Positions 26,823-39,285 of a stretch of DNA of 64,000 bases are shown here, piece after piece (position 1 is the first letter of the stretch; each line of letters opens with the position of its first letter). The position numbers were made by a program, and so were the translations under genes. The DNA comes from Streptomyces sp. NBC_01750 (GTDB lineage Bacteria; Actinomycetota; Actinomycetes; Streptomycetales; Streptomycetaceae), in NCBI RefSeq assembly GCF_035918095.1, contig NZ_CP109137.1, forward strand, positions 7,628,001 to 7,692,000, in the 5' to 3' direction. The notes beneath the pieces are model-generated. The model was not told the origin of the DNA. It ran no database searches and saw nothing but the letters and a program-made list of their open reading frames with translations.

Positions 26823-28178
26823 TCACGCCGCCCTGCGTGCCCTGCGCGACGCGCCGCGGATGATCTCCGCGTACCTGTGCCCGCTGCCTTTGATCGTGCG
26901 GCGCTGCGTCGCGTAGTCGACATGAACAAGACCGAACCGCTTGTCGTAGCCGTACGCCCACTCGAAGTTGTCCAGCAGCGACCACGCGAAGTAGCCCGCG
27001 ACCGGCGCTCCCCGGCGCGCGGCCCGTCCGCAGGCGGCCAGGTGTTCCTCCAGGTACTGGACGCGCTCGGGGTCGTTGACGGTGCCGTCCGCGCGGACGA
27101 CGTCCGGATAGGCCGAGCCGTTCTCCGTGACGTAGATGCGCCGCGCGCCGTACTCCTCGGTCAGCCGCAGCAGTAGCAGCTCCAGGCCGTCCGCGTGGAC
27201 CTCCCAGTCCATGGCCGTGTGGCGGGCTCCCGGCAGATAGATCTGTTTGGCGTACGGCACGGGGCCCGTCGGGTCGGCGGTGACGATCTGGCGGAAGTAG
27301 TAATTCAGCCCCAGCCAGTCCAGCGGCGTCGCGATGCTCTTCAAGTCGCCTGCCCGCTCCGGCAGTTCCACGCCGTACAGCTCGAGCATGTCCTGGGGAT
27401 AGCCGCGGCCGTGGATCGGGTCGAGCCACCAGCGGTTGGTGTGGCCGTCCGCCCGGACCGCGGCGGCGTGGTCCTCCGCGCGGTCGTTCGCCGGCTCGAT
27501 CGGGCTGAGATTGTTGACGATGCCCACGCGCGCGTCGGACGAGGCCGCGCGGATCGCCTGGACGGCCAGACCGTGACCGAGGTGCAGATGGTACGAGGCG
27601 TGCACCGCGGCCCTGAGATCGGTCAGACCCGGCGCCATCCGGCCCTCCAGATGGCCGATCCACGCGGAGCACAGCGGCTCGTTGAGTGTCGCCCAGTCCT
27701 TGACCCGGTCGGCGAGCCGCTCGGCGACGACGGAGGCGTACGCCGCGAAGTGCTCCGCGGTCTCGCGGGCCGGCCAGCCGCCCCGGTCCTGGAGCGCCTG
27801 CGGCAGGTCCCAGTGGTAGAGCGTCGCGAACGGCGTGACGCCCGCGTCGAGGAGACCGTCGACCAGCCGGTCGTAGAAGGCGAGGCCCGCCCTGTTCACC
27901 TGCCCGTCTGTGCCGGGCACGACCCGCGGCCAGGCGATCGAGAACCGGTAGGCGCCGATGCCGAGTTGCTTCATCAGAGCGATGTCCTCGGGCCAGCGGT
28001 GGTAGTGGTCGCACGCCACATCGCCGGTGTCGCCGCCCGCGACCGATCCCGGCGTGTGGGAGAAGGTGTCCCAGATCGACGGGGAGCGGCCGTCCTCGGC
28101 CACGGCACCCTCGATCTGGTACGCGGCGGTGGCGGCGCCCCAAGTGAAATCGGCCGGAAGGGCGTTGAGGTCGTTCAC
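26823..28178 (-). CDS. GH1 family beta-glucosidase
   Basis: A 451-residue cytoplasmic glycosidase. The acid/base is Glu167 in DWATLNEP, the nucleophile Glu352 in [10 protein letters not shown], and the N-terminal family motif is [15 protein letters not shown] (11-25). The GTG start at 28176-28178 matches the usual GH1 N-terminus; the frame extends further upstream as a shadow of the permease gene. No signal peptide is seen, so it cleaves disaccharides after import by the adjacent ABC transporter. Last gene of the minus-strand operon, 32 bp after the permease. Confidence 0.95.
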   Translation of the reverse strand: MNDLNALPADFTWGAATAAYQIEGAVAEDGRSPSIWDTFSHTPGSVAGGDTGDVACDHYHRWPEDIALMKQLGIGAYRFSIAWPRVVPGTDGQVNRAGLAFYDRLVDGLLDAGVTPFATLYHWDLPQALQDRGGWPARETAEHFAAYASVVAERLADRVKDWATLNEPLCSAWIGHLEGRMAPGLTDLRAAVHASYHLHLGHGLAVQAIRAASSDARVGIVNNLSPIEPANDRAEDHAAAVRADGHTNRWWLDPIHGRGYPQDMLELYGVELPERAGDLKSIATPLDWLGLNYYFRQIVTADPTGPVPYAKQIYLPGARHTAMDWEVHADGLELLLLRLTEEYGARRIYVTENGSAYPDVVRADGTVNDPERVQYLEEHLAACGRAARRGAPVAGYFAWSLLDNFEWAYGYDKRFGLVHVDYATQRRTIKGSGHRYAEIIRGASRRARRAA

Positions 28179-28210
28179 GAACTGCCTTTCTGCTGGGCTC
28201 GGGGGACGGA

Positions 28211-29074
28211 TCACTTGACGGCGCCCGCGGTGAGGCCGGCGACGAGATAGCGCTGGAGCAGCAGGAAACCGGCGACCACGGGCACGCTGACGACGAGCGA
28301 GGCGGCCATGACCTGGTTCCAGTAGATGTCGTTCTGGGTGGCGTAGCCCTTGAGCCCGACGGAGAGCGTGCGGGTGACGTCGTTCGTCATCACGGAGGCG
28401 AACAGAACTTCGCCCCAGGCCGTCATGAACGCGTAGACGGCCACGGCGACGATGCCCGGGACAGCGGCCGGCACCACGACCCGGAAGAGCGCGCCGAGCG
28501 GTCCGCAGCCGTCCACCGTCGCCGCCTCGTCCAGATCCCGCGGGATCGAGTCGAAGTAGCCGATCAGCATCCAGATGGAGAAGGGGAGCGAGAACGTCAG
28601 ATAGGTGAGGATCAGCCCGCCGCGTGAGCCGTACAGGGCGATGCCGGTGCTGTTTCCGATATTGACGAAGATCAGGAACAGCGGGAGCAGGAACAGGATG
28701 CCGGGGAACATCTGGGTGGACAGCACGGTGATGGTGAAGACCCGCCGGCCGCGGAATCGGTAGCGGCTCACGGCGTACGCGGCGAACACCGCGATCACCA
28801 CCGACAGGACTGTCGCCGCGCCCGCCACGATCAGCGAGTTGAGGAAGTAGCGGGCGAGCGGAACGGTGTCCCAGATGTCGAAGTACGGCCGGATCGTGAA
28901 TGTCGACGGAATCCACCGGAACTTCCCCGACACGTCCTGCAGCGGTTTGAGCGAGCTGCTGACCATCACATAGACGGGCAGCAGCGCGAACGCGGCGAGG
29001 AACGTCAGTACGACGCGGCGCGTCCAGAGGAACGACTGCGGCGGCGCGCTCGGAGACCTGGGTGGCCTAGGCAT
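28211..29074 (-). CDS. Sugar ABC transporter permease (MalG-type)
   Basis: A 287-residue permease with six membrane helices and the EAA loop ([19 protein letters not shown]) near residues 185-203, ending in the usual GLTAGAVK. The ATG at 29072-29074 has AGGAGG seven bases upstream and overlaps the upstream permease by 8 bp. Forms the channel with the MalF-type partner for a beta-glucoside or similar disaccharide. Confidence 0.92.
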   Translation of the reverse strand: MPRPPRSPSAPPQSFLWTRRVVLTFLAAFALLPVYVMVSSSLKPLQDVSGKFRWIPSTFTIRPYFDIWDTVPLARYFLNSLIVAGAATVLSVVIAVFAAYAVSRYRFRGRRVFTITVLSTQMFPGILFLLPLFLIFVNIGNSTGIALYGSRGGLILTYLTFSLPFSIWMLIGYFDSIPRDLDEAATVDGCGPLGALFRVVVPAAVPGIVAVAVYAFMTAWGEVLFASVMTNDVTRTLSVGLKGYATQNDIYWNQVMAASLVVSVPVVAGFLLLQRYLVAGLTAGAVK

Positions 29075-30071
29075 CGGCGCCCCTCCTTCCACGTGAGGTG
29101 AGCAGCAGATAGGCGGCGGTCACCAGCAGCAGGAACAGCAGCAGCAGGACGGACATCGCGGATCCCGAGCCGAAGTTCCAGGCGACGAAGGACGACTGGT
29201 AGATATGGACCGAGATCAGGTCGGCGGCCTCCGGAGCAGCCCTGCCGAACAGCACGTACGGCGTGTTGAAGTCGTTGAAGGTCCACAGGAACAGCACGAG
29301 CACCAGTACCTGGTTGACCGGGCGCAGCGACGGCAGAGTGATCTTGCGGATCTGCTGCCAGACGCCGGCGCCGTCGATCGCGGCGGCCTCGTACAGCTCG
29401 CGCGGGATGTTCTGCAGCCCCGCCATGACGATGAGGAAGGCGAACGGCCAGGACTTCCAGACCGCGACCACGACCAGCGCCACGAAGCTGTTGTCGCCGA
29501 TCAGCCAGAAGGACGGCTGGTCGGTGAGGCCGAGCTGGTCGTGCAGGACGTGGTTGATCAGGCCGTTGTCGCGCTGGAACATGAAGGCCCAGGTGATGAC
29601 GGCGGCGTACACCGGCAGGGCGTACGGGGTGAGGAAGACCGCCCGCAGGAAGCCGCGGCCGCGGAAGTTCTCCTGCATCATGATCGCCGCGGCGACGCCG
29701 AACAGCCAGGACAGTCCTACGGCGAAGACGGTGAACAGGCAGGTGACGTAGAAGGAGTGGAGCAGGGCCCGGCCGATCGGGGCGTCGAAGTCGACGGCGA
29801 CCTTGTAGTTGTCGAGCGCGGCCCACGGTGCCTCGCCCCAGTTGCGGATGTAGAACTGCGTGAGCCGGCGGAAGCTCATCACGATGCCGATGACCATCGG
29901 GATGAGATGGACGAGCAGTTCGAGTGCGACGGCCGGCAGGAGCAGGAGATAGGGCAGGCCGCCGTGGCGGATCCGGTCCGGGATACGTGGCAGTCGTCCG
30001 CGCGGATCCCCCTTGCCCGAGCTCGCACCGTTGTCGGCCCGGTCAGTCCGGCCGGGAGCCACGGTGGTCAT
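29067..30071 (-). CDS. Sugar ABC transporter permease (MalF-type)
   Basis: A 334-residue permease. A charged N-terminal 35 residues precede six hydrophobic helices; the EAA loop is YEAAAIDGAGVWQQIRKITL near 228-247. It lies 10 bp after the binding-protein stop and overlaps the next permease by 8 bp. No ATPase gene accompanies it. Confidence 0.92.
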   Translation of the reverse strand: MTTVAPGRTDRADNGASSGKGDPRGRLPRIPDRIRHGGLPYLLLLPAVALELLVHLIPMVIGIVMSFRRLTQFYIRNWGEAPWAALDNYKVAVDFDAPIGRALLHSFYVTCLFTVFAVGLSWLFGVAAAIMMQENFRGRGFLRAVFLTPYALPVYAAVITWAFMFQRDNGLINHVLHDQLGLTDQPSFWLIGDNSFVALVVVAVWKSWPFAFLIVMAGLQNIPRELYEAAAIDGAGVWQQIRKITLPSLRPVNQVLVLVLFLWTFNDFNTPYVLFGRAAPEAADLISVHIYQSSFVAWNFGSGSAMSVLLLLFLLLVTAAYLLLTSRGRRGADA

Positions 30072-30081
30072 CCGGCGGCCC

Positions 30082-31395
30082 TCACTGCTGCATCTGCTGC
30101 TGGGCCTTGGCCAGGTGTGCCTTGACGGATTCGGTCGTCACCGGCAGTCCGGCCGCGGCATCCGCCCACAGCTCCTTGACGGCGGTGCCGACGGCCGTCT
30201 CGAACTGCGATTCGGTCGGCACCTGGGGCAGCGGTGCGGCGCTGGCGGTCAGCGTGTCGCGCAGGATCTTCAGATCGGGTGCGGAGAACGCCGGGTCCTG
30301 CTGGGCGGCCTTGACCGGCGGAATGGATCCATACGTCTTGTTGAGCAGCTTCTGCTCCGCGTCGCTCGTCATGAACTTCACGAACTTCTTGGCGCCGTCG
30401 ATGTTCCTCGTGTTCTTGAAGACCGCCATATTGATGCCCGCGACCATGGAGTTGGTGTTCCGGCCGGTGCCGGGAGCGCCGGCCGGGACCGGTACGGGCG
30501 CCACGCCCCAGTCCGCGGGCTTCATACCCTGTGCGGCGAACGTCGAGGCGGCGGCCTGCCACAGCACCATGGCCGTCATGCCGCGCGCGAAGTCCTGGAG
30601 GGACTGGTTCTGGGCGTACTCCGCGTTGCCCGGAGCGATGATCTTGTCCTTGGCCATGAAGTCGACGTACTGCTTCACCGCGGCGACCGCGCCGTCCGAG
30701 GTGAAGGTGGGCCTGGCCGAGGAGTCGAAGAAGTCCGCGCCGTGCTGCTTCCCCAGCACGAAGACCTGGTGGATGTTGTTCGCGAGGTTGCCGCCCTCGG
30801 TGCCCAGCGCCCATTTCCCGTTCTTCGAGAGCTTCTTGCCGTCCGCGATCAGTTGGTCCCAGGTGGCCGGCGGCTGCGAGATCCCCGCATCGGCGAACAT
30901 CTTCTTGTTGTAGTAGAGCGCGTACGCGAGCGAGTACAGCGGTACGGCCGCGGGGTCCTTGCCCTGGGCTCCGGCCGATGCGACAGCCGAACCGACGAAG
31001 CGGTCACGTCCGCCGATCGCGTCGAAGTTCTTCCGGTCCCAGGGCAGCAGCGCGCCGGTCGCCTGGAGGGAGGCCGACCAGGTATTGCCTATGTTGAGGA
31101 CGTCGGGGCCCTGGCCGGAGGTGGTGGCGGCCAGAATCCGGTTGAGGAGATCGGACCAGGGGACCACCTCGAGCTTGACCTTGATGCCCGTCTGCTTCTC
31201 GAACTTCTTGAGTTCGGGCGTGAGGATCTTCTTGTCGGCCTCGACGTTCGGGCCCTGATTGGAGGCCCAGTACGTGAGCGTCCTGGGCGATTCGTTGCTG
31301 CCTCCTCCGTCGGTGGAGGTGCCTCCGCCGCAACCCGTGACGGCGGCGAGTGCGGTGACGACGGTGACGGCTGCTGCGGCTCTGCTCGTGCGCAT
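30082..31395 (-). CDS. Sugar ABC transporter substrate-binding lipoprotein
   Basis: A 437-residue family-1 solute-binding protein. The signal peptide MRTSRAAAAVTVVTALAAV ends in lipobox VTGCGG, so it is a lipoprotein. The mature part shows LTYWASNQGPNVEADKKIL, GPDVLNIGNTWSASLQ, ALYYNKKMFADAGI and a C-terminal Gln-rich end. With a GH1 enzyme in the operon, cellobiose or another beta-glucoside is the likely ligand (inferred). Divergent from the ROK repressor with a palindrome between the two starts. Confidence 0.92.
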   Translation of the reverse strand: MRTSRAAAAVTVVTALAAVTGCGGGTSTDGGGSNESPRTLTYWASNQGPNVEADKKILTPELKKFEKQTGIKVKLEVVPWSDLLNRILAATTSGQGPDVLNIGNTWSASLQATGALLPWDRKNFDAIGGRDRFVGSAVASAGAQGKDPAAVPLYSLAYALYYNKKMFADAGISQPPATWDQLIADGKKLSKNGKWALGTEGGNLANNIHQVFVLGKQHGADFFDSSARPTFTSDGAVAAVKQYVDFMAKDKIIAPGNAEYAQNQSLQDFARGMTAMVLWQAAASTFAAQGMKPADWGVAPVPVPAGAPGTGRNTNSMVAGINMAVFKNTRNIDGAKKFVKFMTSDAEQKLLNKTYGSIPPVKAAQQDPAFSAPDLKILRDTLTASAAPLPQVPTESQFETAVGTAVKELWADAAAGLPVTTESVKAHLAKAQQQMQQ

Positions 31396-31451
31396 GAGAG
31401 GTGGCCCCTTCCCGGGGGTGGCTGCGTTCGGTTCCCGAACGGTCTCCCTGG

Positions 31452-31474
31452 CTTAATTCATGTCGTGATTTAAG
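31452..31474. promoter_or_regulatory. Imperfect palindrome, candidate ROK operator
   Basis: A 23-bp element with 11-base arms CTTAATTCATG and CGTGATTTAAG around a single central T; 9 of 11 positions pair. It lies 57 bp upstream of the binding-protein start and 64 bp upstream of the ROK start. AT-rich arms stand out from the GC-rich background. Placement between divergent genes suits repression of both by the ROK protein. Confidence 0.6.
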
Positions 31475-31537
31475 AGGTGAGGGAAGGTCGCGTCAAGGGC
31501 TGCGGCCGGGGTATGTTGCGTCCACGGAAGGAGCACC

Positions 31538-32812
31538 ATGGCGGAGCGCAGCAGACGGACAGTGCGTGACCTGCGGCGCGGCAACCGCGCCCGGGTACTG
31601 CAACGGTTGTATTTCCACGGCCCGTTGAGCCGCCAGGAACTCGGACCCGCCACCGGGCTGAGTTCAGGATCCATCAGCAACGTCGTATCGGAACTCATCG
31701 CCGAGGGAGTGCTGGAGGAAGCCGGAGTGGTCGACTCCGACGGCGGCCGGCCGCGCACACTGCTGCGCGTCACCCCGGGTGGCGGACTGCTGATCGGCAT
31801 CGACATCGGCGAGACGCGCGTACGCGTCGAACTCTTCGACCTCTCCCTCACCGAACTCGCCCGCACCGAGCGCCCGCTGGCCCAGCACGGCTACGACGTC
31901 GAGCGCATCGTCGCCCATGTCCGTACCGGCGTCGCCGACGTCCTGCGGGACGCGGGCGCCGACGCGACGAGCCTTCTCGGCGTCGGGATCGGCGTCCCCG
32001 GAATCATCGAACAGGACACCCCCGACGGCGCGATCGTGCACGGCCAGACCATCGGCTGGAGCGCTGTCCCCTTCGAGAAGCTCCTCCGTGCCTCCGTCCA
32101 ACTGCCGTCCGAAGTGCCGCTGTTCATCGACAACGGTGCCAAGACGCTCGGCCAGGCCGAAATGTGGTTCGGCGGCGGCCGCGGCGCCCGCGAGGCCGCC
32201 GTGGCACTCATCGGCTCCGGAGTCGGCGCCTGTGTCGTGCATGCCGCCACGCCCGACGCACATGCCCGCAGCAGCGCGCTCGAATGGGGCCATACGACCG
32301 TACGGATCCGGGGGCGGCGCTGCCGCTGCGGCTCTCTCGGCTGTCTGGAGGCGTACGCGGGCGCGGAAGCGCTGCGCGAGCGCTGGCAGGAGGCGGGCGG
32401 ACCGCCGGCGGCCGACGCCGACGACGAGACCGCGCTGGCCGCGCTGCTCGCCGCGGCCTTCCCCGGCCCGGACGGACCCGAGCCCGACGCGGTGGCACTC
32501 TCACTGCTCGATGACACCGCCGAGTACCTGGGTGCGGCCGTCGCCGACCTGATCAACCTCTTCCGGCCCGAACGCATCCTGCTCGGCGGCTGGGCCGGAC
32601 TGCTGCTCGGCCCGCATCTCCTCCCCGAAGTGCGCCGGTACGCGGGGGAGTACGCCCTGCGCCACGCGGGCGCCCGCACCACCATCGAACTCGGGCGGCT
32701 CGGTCCGGACGCGGTCACCGTCGGCGCCGCGACACTGCCGCTCGCCGACTTCCTGGCGCGCGGCGGCAGCCGGCCCCCGGCCGCAGCCCGCGCCACAGTG
32801 CGCGGGAGCTGA
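31538..32812 (+). CDS. ROK-family transcriptional repressor
   Basis: A 424-residue ROK regulator. An N-terminal winged helix (LSRQELGPATGLSSGSISNV) is joined to a sugar-kinase-like domain with the phosphate motif LLIGIDIGETRVRVEL. The ROK zinc site CRCGSLGCLEAY is intact. GLQ-type kinase residues are not clear, so a sensor rather than an enzyme is likely. It is divergent from the beta-glucoside operon and probably represses it until a sugar binds. The 424-residue length is typical of NagC/XylR-type ROK repressors. Confidence 0.93.
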   Translation: MAERSRRTVRDLRRGNRARVLQRLYFHGPLSRQELGPATGLSSGSISNVVSELIAEGVLEEAGVVDSDGGRPRTLLRVTPGGGLLIGIDIGETRVRVELFDLSLTELARTERPLAQHGYDVERIVAHVRTGVADVLRDAGADATSLLGVGIGVPGIIEQDTPDGAIVHGQTIGWSAVPFEKLLRASVQLPSEVPLFIDNGAKTLGQAEMWFGGGRGAREAAVALIGSGVGACVVHAATPDAHARSSALEWGHTTVRIRGRRCRCGSLGCLEAYAGAEALRERWQEAGGPPAADADDETALAALLAAAFPGPDGPEPDAVALSLLDDTAEYLGAAVADLINLFRPERILLGGWAGLLLGPHLLPEVRRYAGEYALRHAGARTTIELGRLGPDAVTVGAATLPLADFLARGGSRPPAAARATVRGS

Positions 32813-32863
32813 CCTCTTGTCATGGCGCCTGCCCTGCGCCTAGTTTGGCCGATTGCGATGTGA

Positions 32864-35077
<2,214 letters not shown>

Positions 35078-35363
35078 AGAGACCACGATCTCCCTCTTCA
35101 GCGTCTACGTCGTCGTCCTTGAGCAGGCACTTGGGCCTACTGCCGACGTAGTACGCGCGTAGGTCTGAAGTCCCCCTCTCGGCGGGGGCGCGGGCCGGTG
35201 AGGTGGAGACCGACCCGCCCGGGTCCGGGACGTACGCGCCCATATGGACGCATACAGCGTTCCCCACCCAGTTTCCTCGTCAGGCCCGTGCATCGCGAGC
35301 GGTGGCTACGGTGACCTGGTGCGGACATCCCGGCCGCCCGGAAGGAAACAGCCCGTACGGGTG

Positions 35364-36101
35364 ATGACAGCCCGTACGGGGGATGACAGAGAGCGGAGCG
35401 TGGGCGTGGATCTGGAGGAGGTGGGCTCGGTCGGCGGCTTCTTCGCCCTGCGGATCGGCGCGCCCGGCGAGCGGCAGCTCCCACTCGCGAGGCTGTACGC
35501 GGGCGACACCGCGCCGCTCACGGCCCGTATCGACACGGTCGCAGCCCGCCTGCGCACCCCCGAGCGACGGGTCGCCGCCTCCATCGCCCACCTGGGGCTC
35601 GCCTCCCGGCTCTGGTCGGTCGCGCTCGGCTCCGCCGTGCTGCACGGACAGCTGCCCGACCTAGACCCCGCGCGGCTGCACTGGGACCCGGACCGCAGCG
35701 CGCCCGACGATCTCCGGCTGACCGCCGCAGATCCGCTGCCCGCGACCGCGGAGACGGTCCGCGAGGTGGTGCAGTACGGCCATCTCGTACCCCTGGCGGA
35801 CGCGGTCCGCGGCGATGTACGGCTCTCACGGCAGCTGCTGTGGGGCAACGCGGGCTCCGCACTCGCCGGGGCCGTACGCGAACTCCACGCCTGGGGGCGG
35901 CGCAGCGGCCGGCCGGAAGTGGGCGAACGGGCCTCGGCGCTCGCCGCCGGACTCTTCGCCCATCCGGATCTGTCCGGCACGGTCCACGGTCCCGCGCTGC
36001 GGCGCCGCACCTGCTGTCTCTACTATCGCTGCCCGACTGCCGGGCTGTGCGGCGACTGCGTCTTCGACCGTCCGCCGCGGCGCTCCGCGCAGCGGTCCTG
36101 A
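35364..36101 (+). CDS. FhuF-like (2Fe-2S) protein
   Basis: A protein of about 245 residues with a C-terminal FhuF-type iron-sulfur motif: RTCCLYYRCPTAGLCGDC, giving Cys217, Cys218, Cys229 and Cys232 in the CC-x10-CxxC spacing. FhuF proteins reduce ferric siderophores to release iron. The N-terminal part matches the family loosely (GLASRLWSVALGSAVL). The exact start is uncertain: ATG 35364 is used, with in-frame starts both upstream (to 35244) and downstream (GTG in RSVGVDL). No siderophore genes are adjacent. Confidence 0.8.
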   Translation: MTARTGDDRERSVGVDLEEVGSVGGFFALRIGAPGERQLPLARLYAGDTAPLTARIDTVAARLRTPERRVAASIAHLGLASRLWSVALGSAVLHGQLPDLDPARLHWDPDRSAPDDLRLTAADPLPATAETVREVVQYGHLVPLADAVRGDVRLSRQLLWGNAGSALAGAVRELHAWGRRSGRPEVGERASALAAGLFAHPDLSGTVHGPALRRRTCCLYYRCPTAGLCGDCVFDRPPRRSAQRS

Positions 36102-36260
36102 CCGCGGTCTTCCGCGCACGCCGTATGTGAGTGACCATCATGGGGTGCTGTGTCTTCCCGGGGGACGCTGTCCCCGATTGCGGCTCTGCCGCGGGCCGGA
36201 CCCCCGGCTGAAAAACAGGCCGATGGTGCTGGGCCGACGGCCTTCGCGAGGTGAATCTTC

Positions 36261-37424
36261 GTGAAGGTGGGACTGCTCACGCGCGAATATCCCCCGGACG
36301 TCTACGGGGGCGCCGGGGTCCATGTGGAGTTTCTGGCCCGGGAGTTACTAGCTCTCGCCGACCTCGAGGTGCACTGCTGGGGCGAGGGCGCCGCCGAAGG
36401 CGTTCTGCGCCACGAGGCGCTCGCCGGACTCGACGGCGCGAACGAGGCACTGCGCACCTTCTCCGTCGACCTCGCGATGGCCGCCGAGCTCCAGGGCCGC
36501 GAACTGGTCCACTCGCACACCTGGTACGCCAATCTCGCCGGTCATCTCGCCAAGCTGCTCTACGGCGTACCGCATGTGATGACCGCCCACTCGCTGGAGC
36601 CGCTGCGCCCCTGGAAGGCCGAGCAGCTGGGCGGCGGCTACGCCCTCTCCAGCTGGGCCGAACGTACGGCCATCGAGGCCGCGGACGCGGTGATCGCCGT
36701 CTCCCGCGGTATGCGCGCCGACATCCTCGCCTGCTATCCGGCCCTCGATCCTGACCGGGTGCGTGTCGTCCACAACGGCATCGACACCCGCATGTACCGC
36801 CCCGACCACGAGACGGCCGTACTCGAGCGGATCGGCCTCGACCCGGACCGCCCGTTCGTCCTCTTCGTCGGCCGCATCACCCGGCAGAAGGGCGTCCCTC
36901 ATCTGCTGCGTGCCGCCCGCTCCTTCGACCCGAACGCCCAGCTGGTGCTGGCGGCCGGCGCCCCCGACACCCCGGAGATCGGACGTGAATTCCGGCAGCT
37001 GGTCGAGGAGCTGGAGGACGCACGCGACGGGGTGCACTGGATTCCCGAGATGCTGCCGCGCCCCCAGGTCATCCAACTCCTCAGCCATGCCGCGGTGTTC
37101 GTCTGCCCTTCGGTGTACGAGCCGCTGGGCATCGTCAATCTGGAGGCCATGGCCTGCGGAACCGCCGTCGTCGCGTCGGCGGTCGGCGGCATTCCCGAGG
37201 TCGTGGACGACGGCCGCACGGGTCTGCTCGTGCCCTACGACGAGGCTCACCCCGAAGCCTTCGAGTCGGGTCTCACCCAGTCGGTGAACCGGGTTCTCGA
37301 CGACGCCGGGGAGGCCGCGAGGATGGGCGCGGCCGGGCGGGATCGCGCGGTACGTGAGTTCGGCTGGGATCAGGTGGCCCGGCGTACGTACGAGGTGTAC
37401 GAGAAGTTGCTCGAAAAGTCATAG
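36261..37424 (+). CDS. glgM: Actinobacterial glycogen synthase-type glycosyltransferase (maltose-1-phosphate synthase family); contains a TTA codon
   Basis: A 387-residue GT4-type enzyme of the actinobacterial GlgA/GlgM group. [20 protein letters not shown] is the nucleotide-sugar N-terminal motif, and [19 protein letters not shown] carries the catalytic ExxxxxxxE. Characterised mycobacterial relatives make alpha-maltose-1-phosphate from ADP-glucose; glycogen elongation is the older assignment. Codons 29 and 30 are TTA and CTA (36345-36350), so translation in Streptomyces would need the bldA tRNA. GTG start with GAGGTGAATC upstream. Followed 37 bp later by glgC, which supplies ADP-glucose. 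Confidence 0.88.
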   Translation: MKVGLLTREYPPDVYGGAGVHVEFLARELLALADLEVHCWGEGAAEGVLRHEALAGLDGANEALRTFSVDLAMAAELQGRELVHSHTWYANLAGHLAKLLYGVPHVMTAHSLEPLRPWKAEQLGGGYALSSWAERTAIEAADAVIAVSRGMRADILACYPALDPDRVRVVHNGIDTRMYRPDHETAVLERIGLDPDRPFVLFVGRITRQKGVPHLLRAARSFDPNAQLVLAAGAPDTPEIGREFRQLVEELEDARDGVHWIPEMLPRPQVIQLLSHAAVFVCPSVYEPLGIVNLEAMACGTAVVASAVGGIPEVVDDGRTGLLVPYDEAHPEAFESGLTQSVNRVLDDAGEAARMGAAGRDRAVREFGWDQVARRTYEVYEKLLEKS

Positions 37425-37461
37425 CAGCCATAGCGGGCATGGCACGCATAGAGGGGGCGCG

Positions 37462-38679
37462 ATGCGCGGTGGACCTTCGGTGCTCGGAATCGTACTGGCC
37501 GGCGGGGAGGGCAAGCGGCTGATGCCGCTCACCGCCGACCGGGCAAAACCGGCGGTGACCTTCGGGGGCATGTACCGGCTCGTCGATTTCGTCCTCTCCA
37601 GCCTCGTCAACGGCGACATCCTGCGTATCTGCGTACTGACCCAGTACAAATCGCACTCGCTGGACCGGCATGTGACCACCACCTGGCGGATGTCGAGTCT
37701 GCTCGGCAACTACGTCACGCCCGTACCGGCCCAGCAGCGGCTCGGCCGGCGCTGGTATCTCGGCAGTGCGGACGCGATCCTGCAGTCACTCAACCTCGTC
37801 AACGACGAACAGCCGGACTACATCGCGGTGTTCGGTGCCGATCATGTCTACCGGATGGACCCGCGGCAGATGCTGCAGCGGCATATCGAGAGCGGCGCCG
37901 GGGTCACCGTTGCCGGGATCAAGGTGCCGCGCGCAGAAGCGTCCTCCTTCGGGATCATCACCCCCGCGTCCGACGGCGCCCGGGTCGAGCGGTTCCTGGA
38001 GAAGCCCACCGACCCTCCGGGGCTGCCGGGCGACCCGGGCCGGGTTTTCGCCTCCATGGGCAATTACCTCTTCTCCACCAAGGTGCTCGTGGACGCTCTC
38101 CACCGGGATGCCGAGGACGATCGCTCGGTCCACGACATGGGGGGCTCGATCCTGCCGATGCTCACCGAGCGCGGGGTGGCGCAGCTCTACGACTTCGATG
38201 AGAACCATGTGCCCGGTGAGAACGCGCGGGAGCACGGTTACTGGCGTGATGTGGGCACCATCGACACCTACTACGAAGCCCATATGGATCTGATTCCGGA
38301 CCGTCCGGTCTTCGACCTCGACAACCGGCACTGGCCCATCTACACCCACTCCGGCCAGCTGCCGCCCGCCCGCTTCACCGGCGCGGGCATCGCGAGTGAG
38401 TCGATCATCAGCCCCGGCTGTGTGGTCCGCGGTCAGGTCACCCGGTCCGTACTCTCGCCCGGCGTCGTCGTCGCGGAGGGAGCGGTGGTGCAGGGATCGG
38501 TCCTCCACGACAACGTTCGTATCGGCCGGGGCGCGGTGGTGCGTGGCTCGATCCTGGACAAGAACGTGGATGTGCCGCCCGGCGCGACGATCGGCGTCAA
38601 CTCCGAGCGCGACCAGGAGCTTTACACCGTCTCGAAGAACGGAGTCATCGCGCTGGGGAAGGGCCGGCACGTGCTGTGA
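37462..38679 (+). CDS. glgC: Glucose-1-phosphate adenylyltransferase
   Basis: A 405-residue enzyme that makes ADP-glucose, the committed step of glycogen synthesis. The N-terminal nucleotidyl motif [20 protein letters not shown] and the [10 protein letters not shown] metal-binding region are intact. The C-terminal left-handed beta-helix ([19 protein letters not shown]) is complete. The ATG at 37462 follows GAGGGGG; earlier in-frame starts lie in the glgM 3' end. Translation from a shared transcript with glgM is likely. Confidence 0.95.
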   Translation: MRGGPSVLGIVLAGGEGKRLMPLTADRAKPAVTFGGMYRLVDFVLSSLVNGDILRICVLTQYKSHSLDRHVTTTWRMSSLLGNYVTPVPAQQRLGRRWYLGSADAILQSLNLVNDEQPDYIAVFGADHVYRMDPRQMLQRHIESGAGVTVAGIKVPRAEASSFGIITPASDGARVERFLEKPTDPPGLPGDPGRVFASMGNYLFSTKVLVDALHRDAEDDRSVHDMGGSILPMLTERGVAQLYDFDENHVPGENAREHGYWRDVGTIDTYYEAHMDLIPDRPVFDLDNRHWPIYTHSGQLPPARFTGAGIASESIISPGCVVRGQVTRSVLSPGVVVAEGAVVQGSVLHDNVRIGRGAVVRGSILDKNVDVPPGATIGVNSERDQELYTVSKNGVIALGKGRHVL

Positions 38680-38692
38680 GGCTTGCCGGCCC
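38661..38692 (+). terminator. Hairpin overlapping the glgC stop
   Basis: Arms GGGCCGGCA and TGCCGGCCC (9 bp) flank a 14-base loop that contains the stop codon. Confidence 0.5.
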
Positions 38693-38838
38693 GAAGACTG
38701 GGCCCGCGGCCGGTTGCCGATCGTGCCGCGCGGGAATCACAGGGGTGAGGGGCCTGTCGTTGCGTGGATGCCGCCAACGGCTCTCCCACCCGGTTTTCTT
38801 GGCCGGAACCGGCTGCCTAGTCAGAACGGAGTGATCCC

Positions 38839-39255
38839 ATGCGTGCGCACAGGCAAGCCCGTCGGCGAGCCGCACGCGCGACGTACATCCTGCCGCAGGC
38901 AGAGACATCGGCCCGCTGGGCGCGGCATCTGACGACCGCCTTCCTCACCAGCGGACGCGTCGAGGAGGTGTCCGGGGACCAGGTGGAAGACGTGACGCTG
39001 GTCGTCTCGGAGCTTGTCACCAATGCCACCCGGCACGGCCGCAGCGGCTGCCGGCTGCGGCTGCGCGTCGACACGGGACTGGTCACCGTTGAAGTGGAGG
39101 ACGGCAGTCCGGTACTGCCGCGGTTGTGTTCACCGCAGGAGGCGGACGAGGGCGGGCGGGGCATCGCGATGGTGCGTCACCTCGCGCAGCACTTCGCCGT
39201 CCGCGGCGGACCCGGCGGCGGCAAGACGGTACAGGCCGTGCTCGCCTCGAGCTGA
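38839..39255 (+). CDS. RsbW-like ATP-binding protein (anti-sigma kinase family)
   Basis: A 138-residue GHKL ATPase. The N box VTLVVSELVTNATRHG and the G1/G2 boxes VEVEDGSPVLP and EGGRGIAMVRHLAQ are present. Streptomyces carry many such RsbW/SpoIIAB-like proteins, which bind anti-sigma antagonists or sigma factors. No sigma or antagonist gene is adjacent. It stands alone between the glycogen genes and a decayed GH114 gene. Confidence 0.88.
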   Translation: MRAHRQARRRAARATYILPQAETSARWARHLTTAFLTSGRVEEVSGDQVEDVTLVVSELVTNATRHGRSGCRLRLRVDTGLVTVEVEDGSPVLPRLCSPQEADEGGRGIAMVRHLAQHFAVRGGPGGGKTVQAVLASS

Positions 39256-39285
39256 GAGACCGCGGCTCTCCCTCGAGTCGCGCCC

